64,000 nt of DNA from Danxiaibacter flavus (GCF_041060425.1 NZ_JAULBC010000008.1:1-64000), one strand, 5' to 3'. Counted from the stretch's first letter, positions 1-9,025 are shown. Notes: generated from the sequence alone by a model not told the origin. A program made the numbers and translations.

Positions 1-42
1 CGCTAATAGCAAGTTAAACATAATGGTAAAGACTGAGGCCGC

Positions 43-180
43 ATCGTCACCTTCAATGATAGGAGAGGTCTCCCGAACAGGATGTTGTTAAATTTTGTAC
101 TGAATTATAAAACTCAGGTTTGTTTAATGTTGGGAGAAGTCTCCTATCGTCGACATGAAGATAAGTGCTCATCAGCAAAA
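43..180. repeat. Inverted-repeat-bounded element, copy 1
   Basis: About 120-140 bp, repeated almost base for base at 237-375. The two ends are imperfect inverted repeats of about 35 bp: the left arm (43-78) carries GATAGGAGAGGTCTCCC and the right arm (128-162) carries TGGGAGAAGTCTCCTATCGT. The roughly 50-bp centre is unique and encodes nothing obvious. The left arm of this copy has drifted from the other copy (CTTCAATGAT against CTCGACGAT). It looks like a MITE or REP-type element; no transposase is nearby. Confidence 0.7.
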
Positions 181-236
181 GAAATTTGAAGCAGCACTAG
201 TTGTAAGCAATATATATAGATAGACACTGCATCCGA

Positions 237-375
237 ATCGTCACCTCGACGATAGGAGAGGTCTCCCGAACAGGATGTTGTTAAATTTTGTAATGAATTA
301 TAAAACTCAGGCTTGTTTAATGTTGGGAGGTGTCTCCTATCGTCGACATGACGATGACTGTGCATCAGCAAAACA
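237..375. repeat. Inverted-repeat-bounded element, copy 2
   Basis: Second copy of the element at 43-180, and the better preserved one. Arms 237-272 and 321-355 share the core TCGACGATAGGAGA and its complement, with a few mismatches. The copies are direct repeats about 194 bp apart, and both are followed by a short stretch ending ATCAGCAAAA. Together they fill the non-coding stretch 1-400, where no gene is visible. Confidence 0.7.
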
Positions 376-400
376 AAACTGCAAGGGTAAAAAACTCAAA

Positions 401-428
401 TAAAAAACCCGGAAGAAAATCCTCCGGG
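401..428 (-). terminator. Rho-independent terminator of the TPR gene
   Basis: Read on the minus strand, a CCCGGAGGA / TCTTCCGGG stem with a short TTT loop is followed directly by a run of T (plus-strand A at 402-407). It lies just downstream of the TPR gene stop at 452. Confidence 0.8.
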
Positions 429-451
429 CTGTTTAAAATCATTTGATCTTT

Positions 452-961
452 TTATCCCGCACCTTCCATCTCTTTCGCAATCTCCATCTTCGTCTTTGTC
501 CTGTCAATATCTGCCTGGTAGTCTTTAACCTTGTCGTTGTTCATGCAGAATAAAATTGCCTGCTGGTAATTTTTTATAGCAGCCGCGTAATTGCCTTTTA
601 TTTCATTCATCAAACCAAAACGGTAATGTACCCAGCTTTTTTCGATCGTTATTACATTAAGACATTTATCCAGGTGCCTTTGCAACTCATCAAAACGCTC
701 CAGGTCTACATAAATGCTTGCCATGTGAAAATAAGGGTGTGGGTAAAGCGGGTTCGCCCTCATGGCGGCCTTAAAATGCATTTCAGCCTTTTCATAATTA
801 TCAAACTGCGTTTTATAAATCCAGCCTATGGAATTATGTGCGGGCGCAAAATCAGGCTCATCATACAAAATCGATTCATACTTCTGAAATGCCTCGTGAT
901 AGTTATTGTTACGAATATCTGCCTCTGCCTCCAGGTACAATTGTTCAAAGCTTGTTGTCAT
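452..961 (-). CDS. Tetratricopeptide-repeat protein
   Basis: 169 residues, with no signal peptide or membrane segment, so probably cytoplasmic. At least three TPR-like helical pairs can be read at about residues 18-52, 53-88 and 105-140 (for example NSIGWIYKTQFDNYEKAEMH and a later GNYAAAIKNYQQAI). TPRs are protein-interaction scaffolds; no catalytic domain is present and the partner cannot be told from context. It is a single gene with repeats upstream and its own terminator downstream. ATG start at 961. A chance assignment is unlikely because the TPR periodicity is clear; its specific role is unknown. Confidence 0.85.
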   Translation of the reverse strand: MTTSFEQLYLEAEADIRNNNYHEAFQKYESILYDEPDFAPAHNSIGWIYKTQFDNYEKAEMHFKAAMRANPLYPHPYFHMASIYVDLERFDELQRHLDKCLNVITIEKSWVHYRFGLMNEIKGNYAAAIKNYQQAILFCMNNDKVKDYQADIDRTKTKMEIAKEMEGAG

Positions 962-1055
962 AGATTTCGTTTTAGTGTTAGGATTATTGTTTCTCTGCGG
1001 TCTCTAATATAGCCTATTCAACAACAACGAAGGTAAGTTTTGCTTTGTTAATATG

Positions 1056-1640
1056 TAGCTATCAGCTGTCAGCAATCGCCTTTCAGCTTCTATTGCCTGG
1101 TTCGCAGGTCTTTTTTTGCAGTCTCAATGGTAAAAATAATGAGGCAGTTTTTGTTAAATGCTTAAATAGCTATTAGCTGTCAGCAATCAGCTTTCAGCTT
1201 CTATTGCTTAGTTTGTAAGTCTTTTTTTGCGGTCTCAATGGTAAAAATAATGAAGCACTTTTCGTTAAAATGCTTCACTAGCTGGGCTGTCAGCAATCAG
1301 CTTTCAGCTTGATTAACCGGTCTGTTAAATGAATCACTGATGAACATTTCACTATTCATCATTGACTATTCACCCAAAATCACCTATAGCAGAAAGCCCT
1401 GCTCCGTTATGGAACAAGGCTTTTTGTAGCTATAAGCTGTCAGCAATCAGCTTTCAGCTTGATTGACCGGTCTATTTAATGAATCACTGATGAACAATTT
1501 CACTATTCATCATTGACTATTCACCCAAAATCACCTACAGCAGAAAGCCCTGCTCCCTTATGGAACAAGGCCTTCTGATTGCTATGAGCTGTCAGCAATC
1601 AGCCTTCAGCTCTTATTATTTGATCTTACTAACTTTTCAT
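1056..1640. repeat. Tandem array of AGCTGTCAGC-type words
   Basis: The whole gap 962-1714 lacks genes. Two units of about 111 bp start near 1056 and 1167, then two of about 148 bp start near 1279 and 1427, and a partial unit starts near 1577. Each opens with variants of TAGCTATCAGCTGTCAGCAA followed by AATCAGCTTTCAGCTT. The longer units also carry the other word family TCACTATTCATCATTGAC and a segment AGAAAGCCCTGCTCC. From 1650 to 1715 a GTACTTCGTACTTC word block follows. No reading frame is shared between units. Confidence 0.85.
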
Positions 1641-1714
1641 TAACCTTTTGGAGTGACAGAGACGAAACGAAGCTCGCATCAACGTACTTCGTACTTCATA
1701 CCTCGTACTTGTCA

Positions 1715-2689
1715 CTACCATCCCAGGATATACGCAAATATCAACGGAGCTACTATTGTAGCATCGCTTTCAACGATAAACTTAGGTGTATGAATGTCCA
1801 GTTTACCCCAGGTGATCTTTTCGTTAGGAACTGCACCTGAATAAGAGCCGTAAGAAGTTGTTGAATCGGAGATCTGGCAGAAATAGCTCCAGAATGGAAC
1901 ATCATGCCATTCAAGATCCTGGTACATCATCGGCACAACACAGATTGGGAAGTCGCCGGCAATACCGCCACCGATCTGGAAGAAACCAATGCCTTTACCA
2001 CCGCTGTTGGCACGGTACCAATCGCTCAATGTAACCATGTACTCAATACCGCTCTTCATGGTAGAAGCTTTCAGCTCACCTTTAATTACATAAGAAGCGA
2101 AGATGTTGCCCATAGTACTGTCTTCCCAACCAGGAACAACGATTGGAATATTCTTTTCAGCTGCAGCAAGCATCCAGCTATTTTTTGGATCAATCTCGTA
2201 GTATTGTTCCAAAACGCCGCTCAACAGCATTTTGTACATAAACTCGTGTGGAAAATAACGTTCGCCTTTTTCATCAGCATCTTTCCAGATCCTATGAATA
2301 TGCTGTTGCAATCTTCTGAATGCTTCTTCTTCAGGAATACAGGTGTCTGTTACACGGTTATAGTGATTTTCCAACAGATCCCATTCTTCCTGCGGACTAA
2401 GATCGCGGTAGTTAGGGATGCGTTTGTAATGTGAATGCGCAACAAGATTCATGATATCTTCTTCAAGGTTGGCACCGGTGCAGCTAATAATATCCACTTT
2501 GCCCTGGCGTATCATTTCAGCGAAAGAAACACCCAGCTCGGCAGTACTCATCGCGCCAGCCAGTGTAACCATCATTTTACCACCTTCCAGCATATGCTGT
2601 TCATAACCTTTTGCAGCATCAACCAAAGCGGCAGCATTAAAATGCCTGTAATGATGCGTAATAAACTGTGAAATAGGACCTTTACTCAT
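1715..2689 (-). CDS. Deoxyhypusine synthase-family protein
   Basis: 324 residues from the ATG at 2689. The upstream in-frame extension to 2788 has no homologous character, and MSKGPISQFITHHYRHFNAA is the typical start of the family. The DHS fold is supported by the NAD-binding-type stretch SCTGANLEEDIMNLVAHSHY, by EYMVTLSDW and by the C-terminal WGK motif (about residue 295), whose lysine carries the aminobutyl group in eukaryotic deoxyhypusine synthase. Bacteria make no hypusinated eIF5A, and several bacterial DHS-like proteins are instead linked to homospermidine synthesis or other aminobutyl transfer. Substrate here is therefore uncertain. It is an isolated gene with repeat words at its 3' side. 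Confidence 0.85.
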   Translation of the reverse strand: MSKGPISQFITHHYRHFNAAALVDAAKGYEQHMLEGGKMMVTLAGAMSTAELGVSFAEMIRQGKVDIISCTGANLEEDIMNLVAHSHYKRIPNYRDLSPQEEWDLLENHYNRVTDTCIPEEEAFRRLQQHIHRIWKDADEKGERYFPHEFMYKMLLSGVLEQYYEIDPKNSWMLAAAEKNIPIVVPGWEDSTMGNIFASYVIKGELKASTMKSGIEYMVTLSDWYRANSGGKGIGFFQIGGGIAGDFPICVVPMMYQDLEWHDVPFWSYFCQISDSTTSYGSYSGAVPNEKITWGKLDIHTPKFIVESDATIVAPLIFAYILGW

Positions 2690-2854
2690 TACTTGAAATT
2701 TGAGGCACAAAAGTAGTGATTTTGAGAAAGCCCGACATTTCATTGTGAAACCAGCATTAAAAGACTGCATTTTTAACTGGATGCCCATGATAACAAGGCC
2801 AAAGCGGAAGGTTAAGGTGCTTGCTTTTTCTTACCTTCAATTTAAATAAGATAT

Positions 2855-4258
2855 ATGAGACGATTTATTTTAATGCTGGTGATACTCAGCCCCTTACTTT
2901 CCATGTGTCAGCAAAACATGGATGGAAATTGGCTGGGGAGCCTGGAAGTGGGTATAAAATTGAGAGTGGTTTTTCATATTAAGAAAGATAACAATAAATT
3001 CATTACTACATTGGATAGCCCGGATCAGGGCGCGGAGAGTATCCCGTGTGGTGAAACATTTGTATCATCCGATTCATTGACAATTGATATCCCGGTTATT
3101 AAAGGGAAATACTCCGGACGCATTATCAGTGATTCGGTGGTTGTGGGTTCTTTTTTTCAAAACGGACAAACACTTCCGCTTAAACTCATTAAAACAAACA
3201 AGGTAATATCCTCGTTAAAGCCGCAAACGCCGGTGCCACCCTTCAGCTATAAAAGTAACAGTGTGGAATATTCAAATGAAACAAAGTCTGTAAAATTCGG
3301 GGGAACTTTTACTTATCCCTCTGCAGGTGGTCCGTTTACAACAGTATTATTAATCACAGGAAGCGGACAACAGGACAGGGATGAAACGGTTTTTAATCAC
3401 AAACCCTTTGCTGTTATAGCAGATTATCTTACTAAAAAAGGATACGCTGTTTTAAGAGTTGATGATAGAGGTGTCGGGCAAACCATTGGCGATTTAAAAT
3501 ATGCAACCACCGCAAGTTTCGCGCAGGATGTACAGGCAGGAATAGCGTATTTAAAAACAAGAAAGGATGTCAACCCTGCGAAGATTGGCTTGATCGGCCA
3601 CAGCGAAGGCGGACTGATTGCAGATATGGTGGCGGCAGACAACAAAGACATTGCGTTTATTGTTACACTGGCGGGACCCGGTATTAAAGGGAGTGAGATA
3701 TTGATTGAGCAAATTCAGGCAGGCCTGGAAAAAGATAGCGTAAGTGCGAAAGCGATTAATGCGCAGTCAGAAGTTTATCGAATGTTGTTTAGCACCATGG
3801 CAGTAGAAAAAGACACTTCCAAAATATTCTATGAAGTATGGCGGAATTTTCAGACATGGAAAAGCAAGCAGGATGCGGCGACTTTAAAGGAATTGAACAT
3901 TACTTCAGACAACGATTCACAGGGTAATCTTCGCGCAATGATCAGGGACTTTTCCAATCCATGGATCCGCTATTTTATTAAAACCGATCCTGTTTCTTAT
4001 ATTGAGAAGTTAACTTGCAAGGTGTTAGCCTTAAATGGTGAGAAGGACATACAGGTGCTGGCAAAATCCAATCTTCCAGCCATAAAAGCGGCCCTTGCCA
4101 AAAGCCAATCACCTTCTTACGAAGTAAAGGAACTGCCGGGCCTGAATCACTTATTTCAGCATTGCAGCAAATGCGATATAGCTGAATATGTTGATCTTGA
4201 TGAAACGTTTTCGCCAGAGGCATTGGATATAATCGGAAAATGGATGGACGGATTGTAA
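2855..4258 (+). CDS. Secreted alpha/beta hydrolase
   Basis: 467 residues. An N-terminal hydrophobic signal sequence (residues 1-18) ends near LLSMCQQN; the Cys suggests a lipoprotein, but the Met before it is not canonical, so plain export is equally possible. Residues 25-115 form a small beta-rich domain (GNWLGSLEVGIKLRVVF). From about 140 an alpha/beta hydrolase domain follows, with LLITGSGQQDRDE, the nucleophile elbow GHSEGG (Ser250), a likely acid in LNGEKDIQV and the catalytic His in LNHLF. The family includes esterases and peptidases of unknown substrate. Single gene; word repeats follow its stop codon. Confidence 0.85.
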   Translation: MRRFILMLVILSPLLSMCQQNMDGNWLGSLEVGIKLRVVFHIKKDNNKFITTLDSPDQGAESIPCGETFVSSDSLTIDIPVIKGKYSGRIISDSVVVGSFFQNGQTLPLKLIKTNKVISSLKPQTPVPPFSYKSNSVEYSNETKSVKFGGTFTYPSAGGPFTTVLLITGSGQQDRDETVFNHKPFAVIADYLTKKGYAVLRVDDRGVGQTIGDLKYATTASFAQDVQAGIAYLKTRKDVNPAKIGLIGHSEGGLIADMVAADNKDIAFIVTLAGPGIKGSEILIEQIQAGLEKDSVSAKAINAQSEVYRMLFSTMAVEKDTSKIFYEVWRNFQTWKSKQDAATLKELNITSDNDSQGNLRAMIRDFSNPWIRYFIKTDPVSYIEKLTCKVLALNGEKDIQVLAKSNLPAIKAALAKSQSPSYEVKELPGLNHLFQHCSKCDIAEYVDLDETFSPEALDIIGKWMDGL

Positions 4259-4392
4259 AGCTTAAAGCTTAAAGTCCAAAGCCTAAAACCTGTGATCGGT
4301 TGCTATCCAAGCCCGTTGACTCTAAGTAAAGAATAGTGAAATTATGCTCTAATCTAAAGCTTTAAGCTTTAGGCTTTGAGCTTTAAGCTTTT
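4255..4392. repeat. AAGCTTAAAG word block with inverted partner
   Basis: Left cluster 4255-4290 (TAAAGCTTAAAGCTTAAAG, then CAAAGCCTAAA) is mirrored by a right cluster 4354-4392 (CTTTAAGCTTTAGGCTTTG). About 60 unmatched bases lie between. The transcript of the upstream hydrolase would fold into a long imperfect hairpin. The right arm ends 14 bp before the next start codon. Confidence 0.8.
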
Positions 4393-4406
4393 CAAATTGC
4401 TGACTC

Positions 4407-4997
4407 ATGAATTACCTAGCGCATGCATATCTTTCATTCGATAGTCCCACTGTATTGGTGGGAAATATGATCAGCGATTTTGTGAAAGGCAAAAAGAAGT
4501 ATGAATTTGACGAGGCCATTCAGAACGGGATCATGTTGCACCGCTCAATCGATGATTTCACAGATAACCACGAAACAACGAAGGAAGCCAAGCAGGTTTT
4601 TAAATCGACGGTGGGCTTGTATGCCGGGGCTTTTACAGATGTAGCATATGATCATTTTCTCGCCAACGATCCAAATGAATTTACAGAAGCCAGCCTAAAG
4701 ACTTTTGCGCAACGGACTTATGCTACCTTATCCAACTACAGGCACGTTTTTCCACCACGTTTTGCCGGAATGTTTCCCTATATGCAGCAGCACGACTGGC
4801 TGTACAATTACAGAACGAATTGGGGAATTGAAAGGAGTTTTGAGGGACTGGTAAGAAGAGCCACCTATTTGCACGATTCGCCGGGTGCATTTGATGCTTT
4901 CACCGCAAATTATAGTACTTTAAGAGACTGTTATGAGCAATTTTTTCCTGCGCTGAAGAAATTCGTGGAGGGTATCTTTGCGACTTTCAAATTATAA
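4407..4997 (+). CDS. ACP phosphodiesterase-like protein (AcpH/DUF479)
   Basis: 196 residues, all of one domain. MNYLAHAYLSF, the GNMISDFVKGK stretch, IQNGIMLHRSIDDFTDNH and DVAYDHFLAND are the family signatures, with His/Asp residues that bind a metal as in HD-like enzymes. The Escherichia coli member removes the 4'-phosphopantetheine arm from acyl carrier protein in the cytoplasm. Many Bacteroidota carry this version, and its activity there is inferred only by family. The length matches the family (about 190-200). Confidence 0.9.
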   Translation: MNYLAHAYLSFDSPTVLVGNMISDFVKGKKKYEFDEAIQNGIMLHRSIDDFTDNHETTKEAKQVFKSTVGLYAGAFTDVAYDHFLANDPNEFTEASLKTFAQRTYATLSNYRHVFPPRFAGMFPYMQQHDWLYNYRTNWGIERSFEGLVRRATYLHDSPGAFDAFTANYSTLRDCYEQFFPALKKFVEGIFATFKL

Positions 4998-5029
4998 TTT
5001 CATTCGTTAATAACTAAAGCTTTTGAGTG

Positions 5030-5587
5030 ATGAAAATTGTGAGTCTTTGTTTTGCCTTTGCCTGTTTATGTAGCGCTGTTATGGCGCAAAGAAATATTGA
5101 GCTGGATAAATCACCGTTAGACATGGTGTATTACCCGGTTAACTACCCCGTGCAGAAAATGAACGGAAAGGAAAAACATCCACCGGAAGCAAGGGTTATT
5201 TATAGCAGGCCGCAAAAGAATGGCCGCACAATATTTGATGGCATTGTTAAGTATAACCAGGTATGGCGACTCGGTGCAAACGAAGCAACGGAAATTGAGT
5301 TTTTTACGGATGCAAAAATTTCAGGAAAATCTATCCCGAAAGGCCGGTATACCATGTATGCTATCTGTAACCAGGATAAGTGGACGATGATATTTAACAC
5401 TGACAATTACGTTTGGGGGTTGGCCTACAATCAAAAGAAAGATGCATTAAGAGTGGATGCTCCTGCACAAAAGAATGATGAGGATGTTGAAAATTTCACC
5501 ATGTACTTTGATGGAACAACACAAAAAGCAGCTACATTAAACATTATGTGGGAAAAGACTAAGGTTGTAATCCCTATAACATTTTAA
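5030..5587 (+). CDS. DUF2911 domain secreted protein
   Basis: 185 residues from the ATG at 5030 (an in-frame GTG lies directly before it). Signal peptide MKIVSLCFAFACLCSAVMAQ, with cleavage likely after MAQ. The body matches DUF2911: ARVIYSRPQKNGRTIFDG, WRLGANEATEIEF, KGRYTMYAI, WTMIFN and a terminal beta strand TLNIMWEKTKVVIP. The domain is common and often multi-copy in Bacteroidota and is periplasmic or surface-exposed; no activity is established. It is preceded by the AcpH-like gene (32-bp gap) and followed by a word-repeat hairpin. Confidence 0.88.
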   Translation: MKIVSLCFAFACLCSAVMAQRNIELDKSPLDMVYYPVNYPVQKMNGKEKHPPEARVIYSRPQKNGRTIFDGIVKYNQVWRLGANEATEIEFFTDAKISGKSIPKGRYTMYAICNQDKWTMIFNTDNYVWGLAYNQKKDALRVDAPAQKNDEDVENFTMYFDGTTQKAATLNIMWEKTKVVIPITF

Positions 5588-5668
5588 TTGAAAATTGACA
5601 GTTGACAATTGATAATGGGAAGTCACGCATCTGTACGTTTTCAATTATCAACTTTCCGCTGTCAATTA
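5588..5668. repeat. Inverted TTGACAATTGATAA word block
   Basis: Left words at 5588-5625 (AATTGACAGTTGACAATTG) are answered by partly complementary words at 5640-5668 (TTTTCAATTATCAAC, then GCTGTCAATT), forming a hairpin between the DUF2911 gene and the zinc-ribbon gene. Related words recur at 36888-36915 and 37125-37145. Confidence 0.7.
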
Positions 5669-5673
5669 AGAAA

Positions 5674-6276
5674 ATGGCGATTTTGACTAAGATAACCAAC
5701 ATTTCGCAGTTAACCAGGTTACATACATTGATACCTGCCCGGATACAAAAGCCGGCAGCAGTTTCGTGCGGAAGATGTAATTATGTTAATGAAGTGAACA
5801 ATGTTTTTTGCACGAATTGCGGATATCCGATAAAGCATACGCCTGAAGTTCTTTCCCTGTATCATATTCGCGATAAGAGTCGTCATACCCTGCTTACCCA
5901 ATGCAATAGTGTTATAGTTGTAGCCAGATGGGTTTTATATGTTCTTGCTGCCCTGTGCCTTACGGGGACAGGCTTTATGTTCGGTTCACGGGAGGACAAG
6001 CTTACACTTTTCATTATTACATTTATTATGGCGGTTATGTTTGGAGTGCTCGGATATTGGAGCCGTTACAAACCGTTCACGGCCTTGCTGGTTAGTTTTG
6101 TTGTTGTAATAACGTTCTCAACTATATCAGTATTCGGTAGTGTTATCCACGCATTCACTACAACAAACGGCTTATATACCATTTTATTCAGCATGGTAAT
6201 TATCTATTTCTTACTCAGAGGTATTCAGGCTGCTTACAGAGCGGATCTGGTTAATGAAGAACTTGAAATTGTTTAA
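5674..6276 (+). CDS. Zinc-ribbon membrane protein of unknown function
   Basis: 200 residues from the ATG at 5674; an in-frame extension back to 5602 consists of repeat DNA and is rejected. A two-Cys-pair zinc ribbon (CGRC at about 28, CTNC at about 44) is followed by a linker and four hydrophobic segments between about 80 and 190 (WVLYVLAALCLTGTGFMFG and others). It has no recognisable catalytic motif. Its stop overlaps the start of the next gene by 23 bp, and that gene also begins with a zinc ribbon, so the two probably act together in the inner membrane. Confidence 0.7.
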   Translation: MAILTKITNISQLTRLHTLIPARIQKPAAVSCGRCNYVNEVNNVFCTNCGYPIKHTPEVLSLYHIRDKSRHTLLTQCNSVIVVARWVLYVLAALCLTGTGFMFGSREDKLTLFIITFIMAVMFGVLGYWSRYKPFTALLVSFVVVITFSTISVFGSVIHAFTTTNGLYTILFSMVIIYFLLRGIQAAYRADLVNEELEIV

Positions 6277-7042
6277 TGTGGAAGAACCGTTACACGAGAT
6301 ATATCACTGCGATGAATGCAAGGCTAATGTGAAAGGATATCAGCGTTTTTGCCATAATTGCGGTGCATATCTTGGAAATAATGCAGAAGAAGTAAGCATA
6401 TTTAACAACAAAAATCTGCGTTTCGCTTTCTTGTTTTATTTAATCAATCTCTGTGTTTGCATTTTTGCGAAATCATCCGGATGGTTTTTCTCTTATGACC
6501 ATTTGTTTTGGCTGGAGATTGTTTTGGCAATCATTGCCATTTTATTTGCGAGGCTGAACAGGAAAACAGTCCTTCCCGCTTTGCGATTCAATAATTTTAA
6601 TTTTTTTGTCCTTCTCGCCGTTATTGCGTCTGCTGCATTATTTGCCTTTGTGGTGAATATTTGTGTGCACCAATTAAATATTTCATTGTTCAGGAATGAT
6701 GTTAGCTATTACAGCGCATATAGAGCATACAATTATCCTGTTTTGCTAATGATTTATTCAATTGCTTTAATGCCCGCATTGTTTGAGGAGCTTGCATTCC
6801 GTGGTGTGCTGTACGGATATCTTGGTGTTTTTTTGGATGACAGGCTTGTAGTTATTTTAACAGGTTTCGCATTTGCGACCATTCACCTGAATTTTATTTC
6901 GTTGGTGTGGTTAATTCCCTTTGGGGTTGTGTTAGGAGCATTGCGCAGAAGATATGATACGATCTGGTATGGCGTTATCTTTCATTTCATCTTTAACCTT
7001 ACGGCATGCTTAATGGATTTATATAAACATGGTGTGATATAG
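6254..7042 (+). CDS. Zinc-ribbon CPBP-family intramembrane protease
   Basis: 262 residues. An N-terminal zinc ribbon (CDECKANVKGY, then CHNCGAYL, residues 15-37) is joined to a multi-pass membrane domain. The CPBP/CAAX-protease motifs are present in order: EELAFRGVLYG with the Glu-Glu and Arg, FATIHLNF with the His, and FHFIFNL with the second His. These residues form the intramembrane active site in the family, which includes Rce1-like prenyl proteases and bacteriocin-immunity proteins. The start overlaps the preceding zinc-ribbon gene, suggesting translational coupling. The substrate is unknown. Confidence 0.85.
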   Translation: MKNLKLFNVEEPLHEIYHCDECKANVKGYQRFCHNCGAYLGNNAEEVSIFNNKNLRFAFLFYLINLCVCIFAKSSGWFFSYDHLFWLEIVLAIIAILFARLNRKTVLPALRFNNFNFFVLLAVIASAALFAFVVNICVHQLNISLFRNDVSYYSAYRAYNYPVLLMIYSIALMPALFEELAFRGVLYGYLGVFLDDRLVVILTGFAFATIHLNFISLVWLIPFGVVLGALRRRYDTIWYGVIFHFIFNLTACLMDLYKHGVI

Positions 7043-7157
7043 CAAAGTATTTCTTCCTAAAAACAAATACGAAGCAGGGGTCTGCCTCGTACTTGTTCTT
7101 CATTCTAAATGTATATCGGGTGCTTAGGAGTAGTATAAATCATTTCCGGTGTTGCTT

Positions 7158-7592
7158 CTATTCGCTCTTTTTATACTTGTCCTGCAAGGTAAGATCGCCA
7201 TCAACTGATGAGTTAACTATATACCAGTATTTGGTGTCTTTTAAAGTTACCTGGTAAATAACCTGGTCTGCATTTGTGAATTCAGTTGCGCCATATATTT
7301 CCTTGCCATCATATTTATTCTTCAATGCCATCATTATTTTTAGTGGCAGATCTTTTTCATGATAGTATCTCAATGAGCTAACAAAATTTCCCTGTTTGTC
7401 ATAGTTAACTTTTGTAAGAGTACCAGCCTGGGAAAAAGATACCAGGTAGCCAGCATCGCTCTCGTTCCATTTTACGCTTACTGCGTTTGGAAATGTTTTA
7501 TTGAATGATTGTTTGATCTTGTCATTAGGGTCAGCCTTTGCAATTGTCATAATGAGTAAGCTGCTAACAGCCATTAAAAATATCTTTTTCAT
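7158..7592 (-). CDS. PepSY-like secreted protein
   Basis: 144 residues with a clear signal peptide (MKKIFLMAVSSLLIMTIAKA). The mature part starts DPNDKIKQSFNKTFPNAVSVKW and repeats the PepSY/BLIP-like pattern of alternating strands, with SFSQAGTLTKVNYDKQGNF and a second half ending YWYIVNSSVDGDLTLQDKYK. Such small periplasmic proteins are frequent in Bacteroidota and have no proven role. It is a single gene, with no partner within 300 bp on either side. Confidence 0.8.
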   Translation of the reverse strand: MKKIFLMAVSSLLIMTIAKADPNDKIKQSFNKTFPNAVSVKWNESDAGYLVSFSQAGTLTKVNYDKQGNFVSSLRYYHEKDLPLKIMMALKNKYDGKEIYGATEFTNADQVIYQVTLKDTKYWYIVNSSVDGDLTLQDKYKKSE

Positions 7593-7844
7593 AATCTTCG
7601 GTTTTGTGTGTGTTTGTTTGATGATGTAAAAGTATAGCGCCTGATAAGCGGTGTCAATGTTTTATACACCATCGGTAAGTGTGATTAATAGCTTGCGGGA
7701 GCGTGAAACCAGACACATTACCGAAGCGGGATTTTTTTATTATAAAGCGCCAAAAACGCGTGTTGAGTGGTCTTTGCATTGTTACACAACCCCGGTTAAT
7801 CTTTTGTTAACCTACAAGAATCAAGGGATGAAAGGTAAAAAGCT

Positions 7845-9000
7845 GTGAGCTATCAGCTGTCAGCTATGAGCTTTCCTGTCTTTCTCGTTAGTACTATCTC
7901 TATATAGATGAATTGAGGCACCTAAAGTTTAATCGAATGGGTGTCAGGTTTCAGGTATCAGGTATCAGCAGGCTGCCTTACCTGTTTATGTATGCCTATA
8001 TAGATGAAACGACTCACTTTTAGTTTAATTGATTCCCCGCGTCGCTGCTTCGTTGCGCCCGCCGCGTGAAACTAGCTGTGAGCTATTAGCTATTAGCTGT
8101 CAGCTTTGCTGTCTTACTTGTTTAATTTGATTCCATATAGATCGGCTGATGCACCTAAGGTTTAATCGGGTATGTATTGGGTGTCAGGCATCTGCACTGT
8201 TGTAGTTGATTCGTCTTTAGTTTCAATGATCCGCCGCGCCGCTGCTTACCAGCTGTGAGCTATTAGCTATTAGCTGTCAGATTTGCTGTCTTACTTGTTT
8301 AATGTGATTCCATATAGATCGGCTGATGCACCTAAGGTTTAATCGGGTATGTATTGGGTGTCAGGCATCTGCACTGTTGTAGTTGATTCGTCTTTAGTTT
8401 CAATGATCCGCCCCGCCGCTGCTTCTTTGCGTCCGCCGCGTGAAAAAACCAGGGCCTTTGCACCTTTGCTTCTTTGCGCCTTTGCGTGAAACCAGCTATC
8501 AGCTGCCAGCTTTTACTGTCTTAATAATTGTATGTAGAGTTTCGTTGAAAGTATTCGCCGCGCCGCCGCTTCGTTGCGCCGGCCGTGTGAAACAACCAGG
8601 ACCTTTGCACCTTTGCTTCTTTGCGCCTTTGCGTGAAACCAGCTGTGAGCTGTCAGCTTTTGCTGTCTTAATAATTGTATGTAAAGTTTCGTTGAACGTA
8701 TTCGTTGCGCCGCTGCTTCGTTGGGCTCGCCGCGTGAAACTAGCTGTGAGCTATTAGCTATTAGCTGTCAGCTTTGCTGTCTTACTTGTTTAATGTGATT
8801 CCATATAGATCGGCTGATGCACCTAAGGTTTAATCGGGTATGTATTGGGTGTCAGGCATCTGCACTGTTGTAGTTGATTCGTCTTTAGTTTCAATGATCC
8901 GCCGCGCCGCTGCTTCTTTGCGCCCGCCGCGTGAAACAACTAAGGGCCTTTGCACCTTTGCTTCTTTGCGTCTTTGCGTGAAATGCCTCTTTGTGTGAAA
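7845..9000. repeat. Composite tandem repeat array
   Basis: The gap 7593-9048 has no credible gene. Three near-identical units of about 175 bp start at 8074, 8251 and 8742. They begin AGCTGTGAGCTATTAGC and carry CCATATAGATCGGCTGATG and GGGTGTCAGGCATCTGCAC. Between and after them lie two and a half units of about 150 bp with TTTGCACCTTTGCTTCTTTG, GCGCCTTTGCGTGAAACC and AATAATTGTATGTA. At 7845-8035 single words of the same families occur. Open frames through this array exist only because the unit lacks stops. Confidence 0.85.
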
Positions 9001-9025
9001 CAGAGGTTCGCTGCACATTTTTCCC

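Noticed and set aside
144..371. 75-codon minus-strand frame
   Set aside because: It lies inside the two inverted-repeat elements and has no coding character.
7060..7110. Possible terminator after the zinc-ribbon CPBP gene
   Set aside because: TACGAAGCAG/TGCCTCGTA pairs with a mismatch and has no T-run; it looks like a word repeat of the TACGAAG type.
8440..8757. 105-codon open frame on the plus strand
   Set aside because: It is a tandem translation of the CTTTGCG word unit; the same peptide repeats and there is no start signal.
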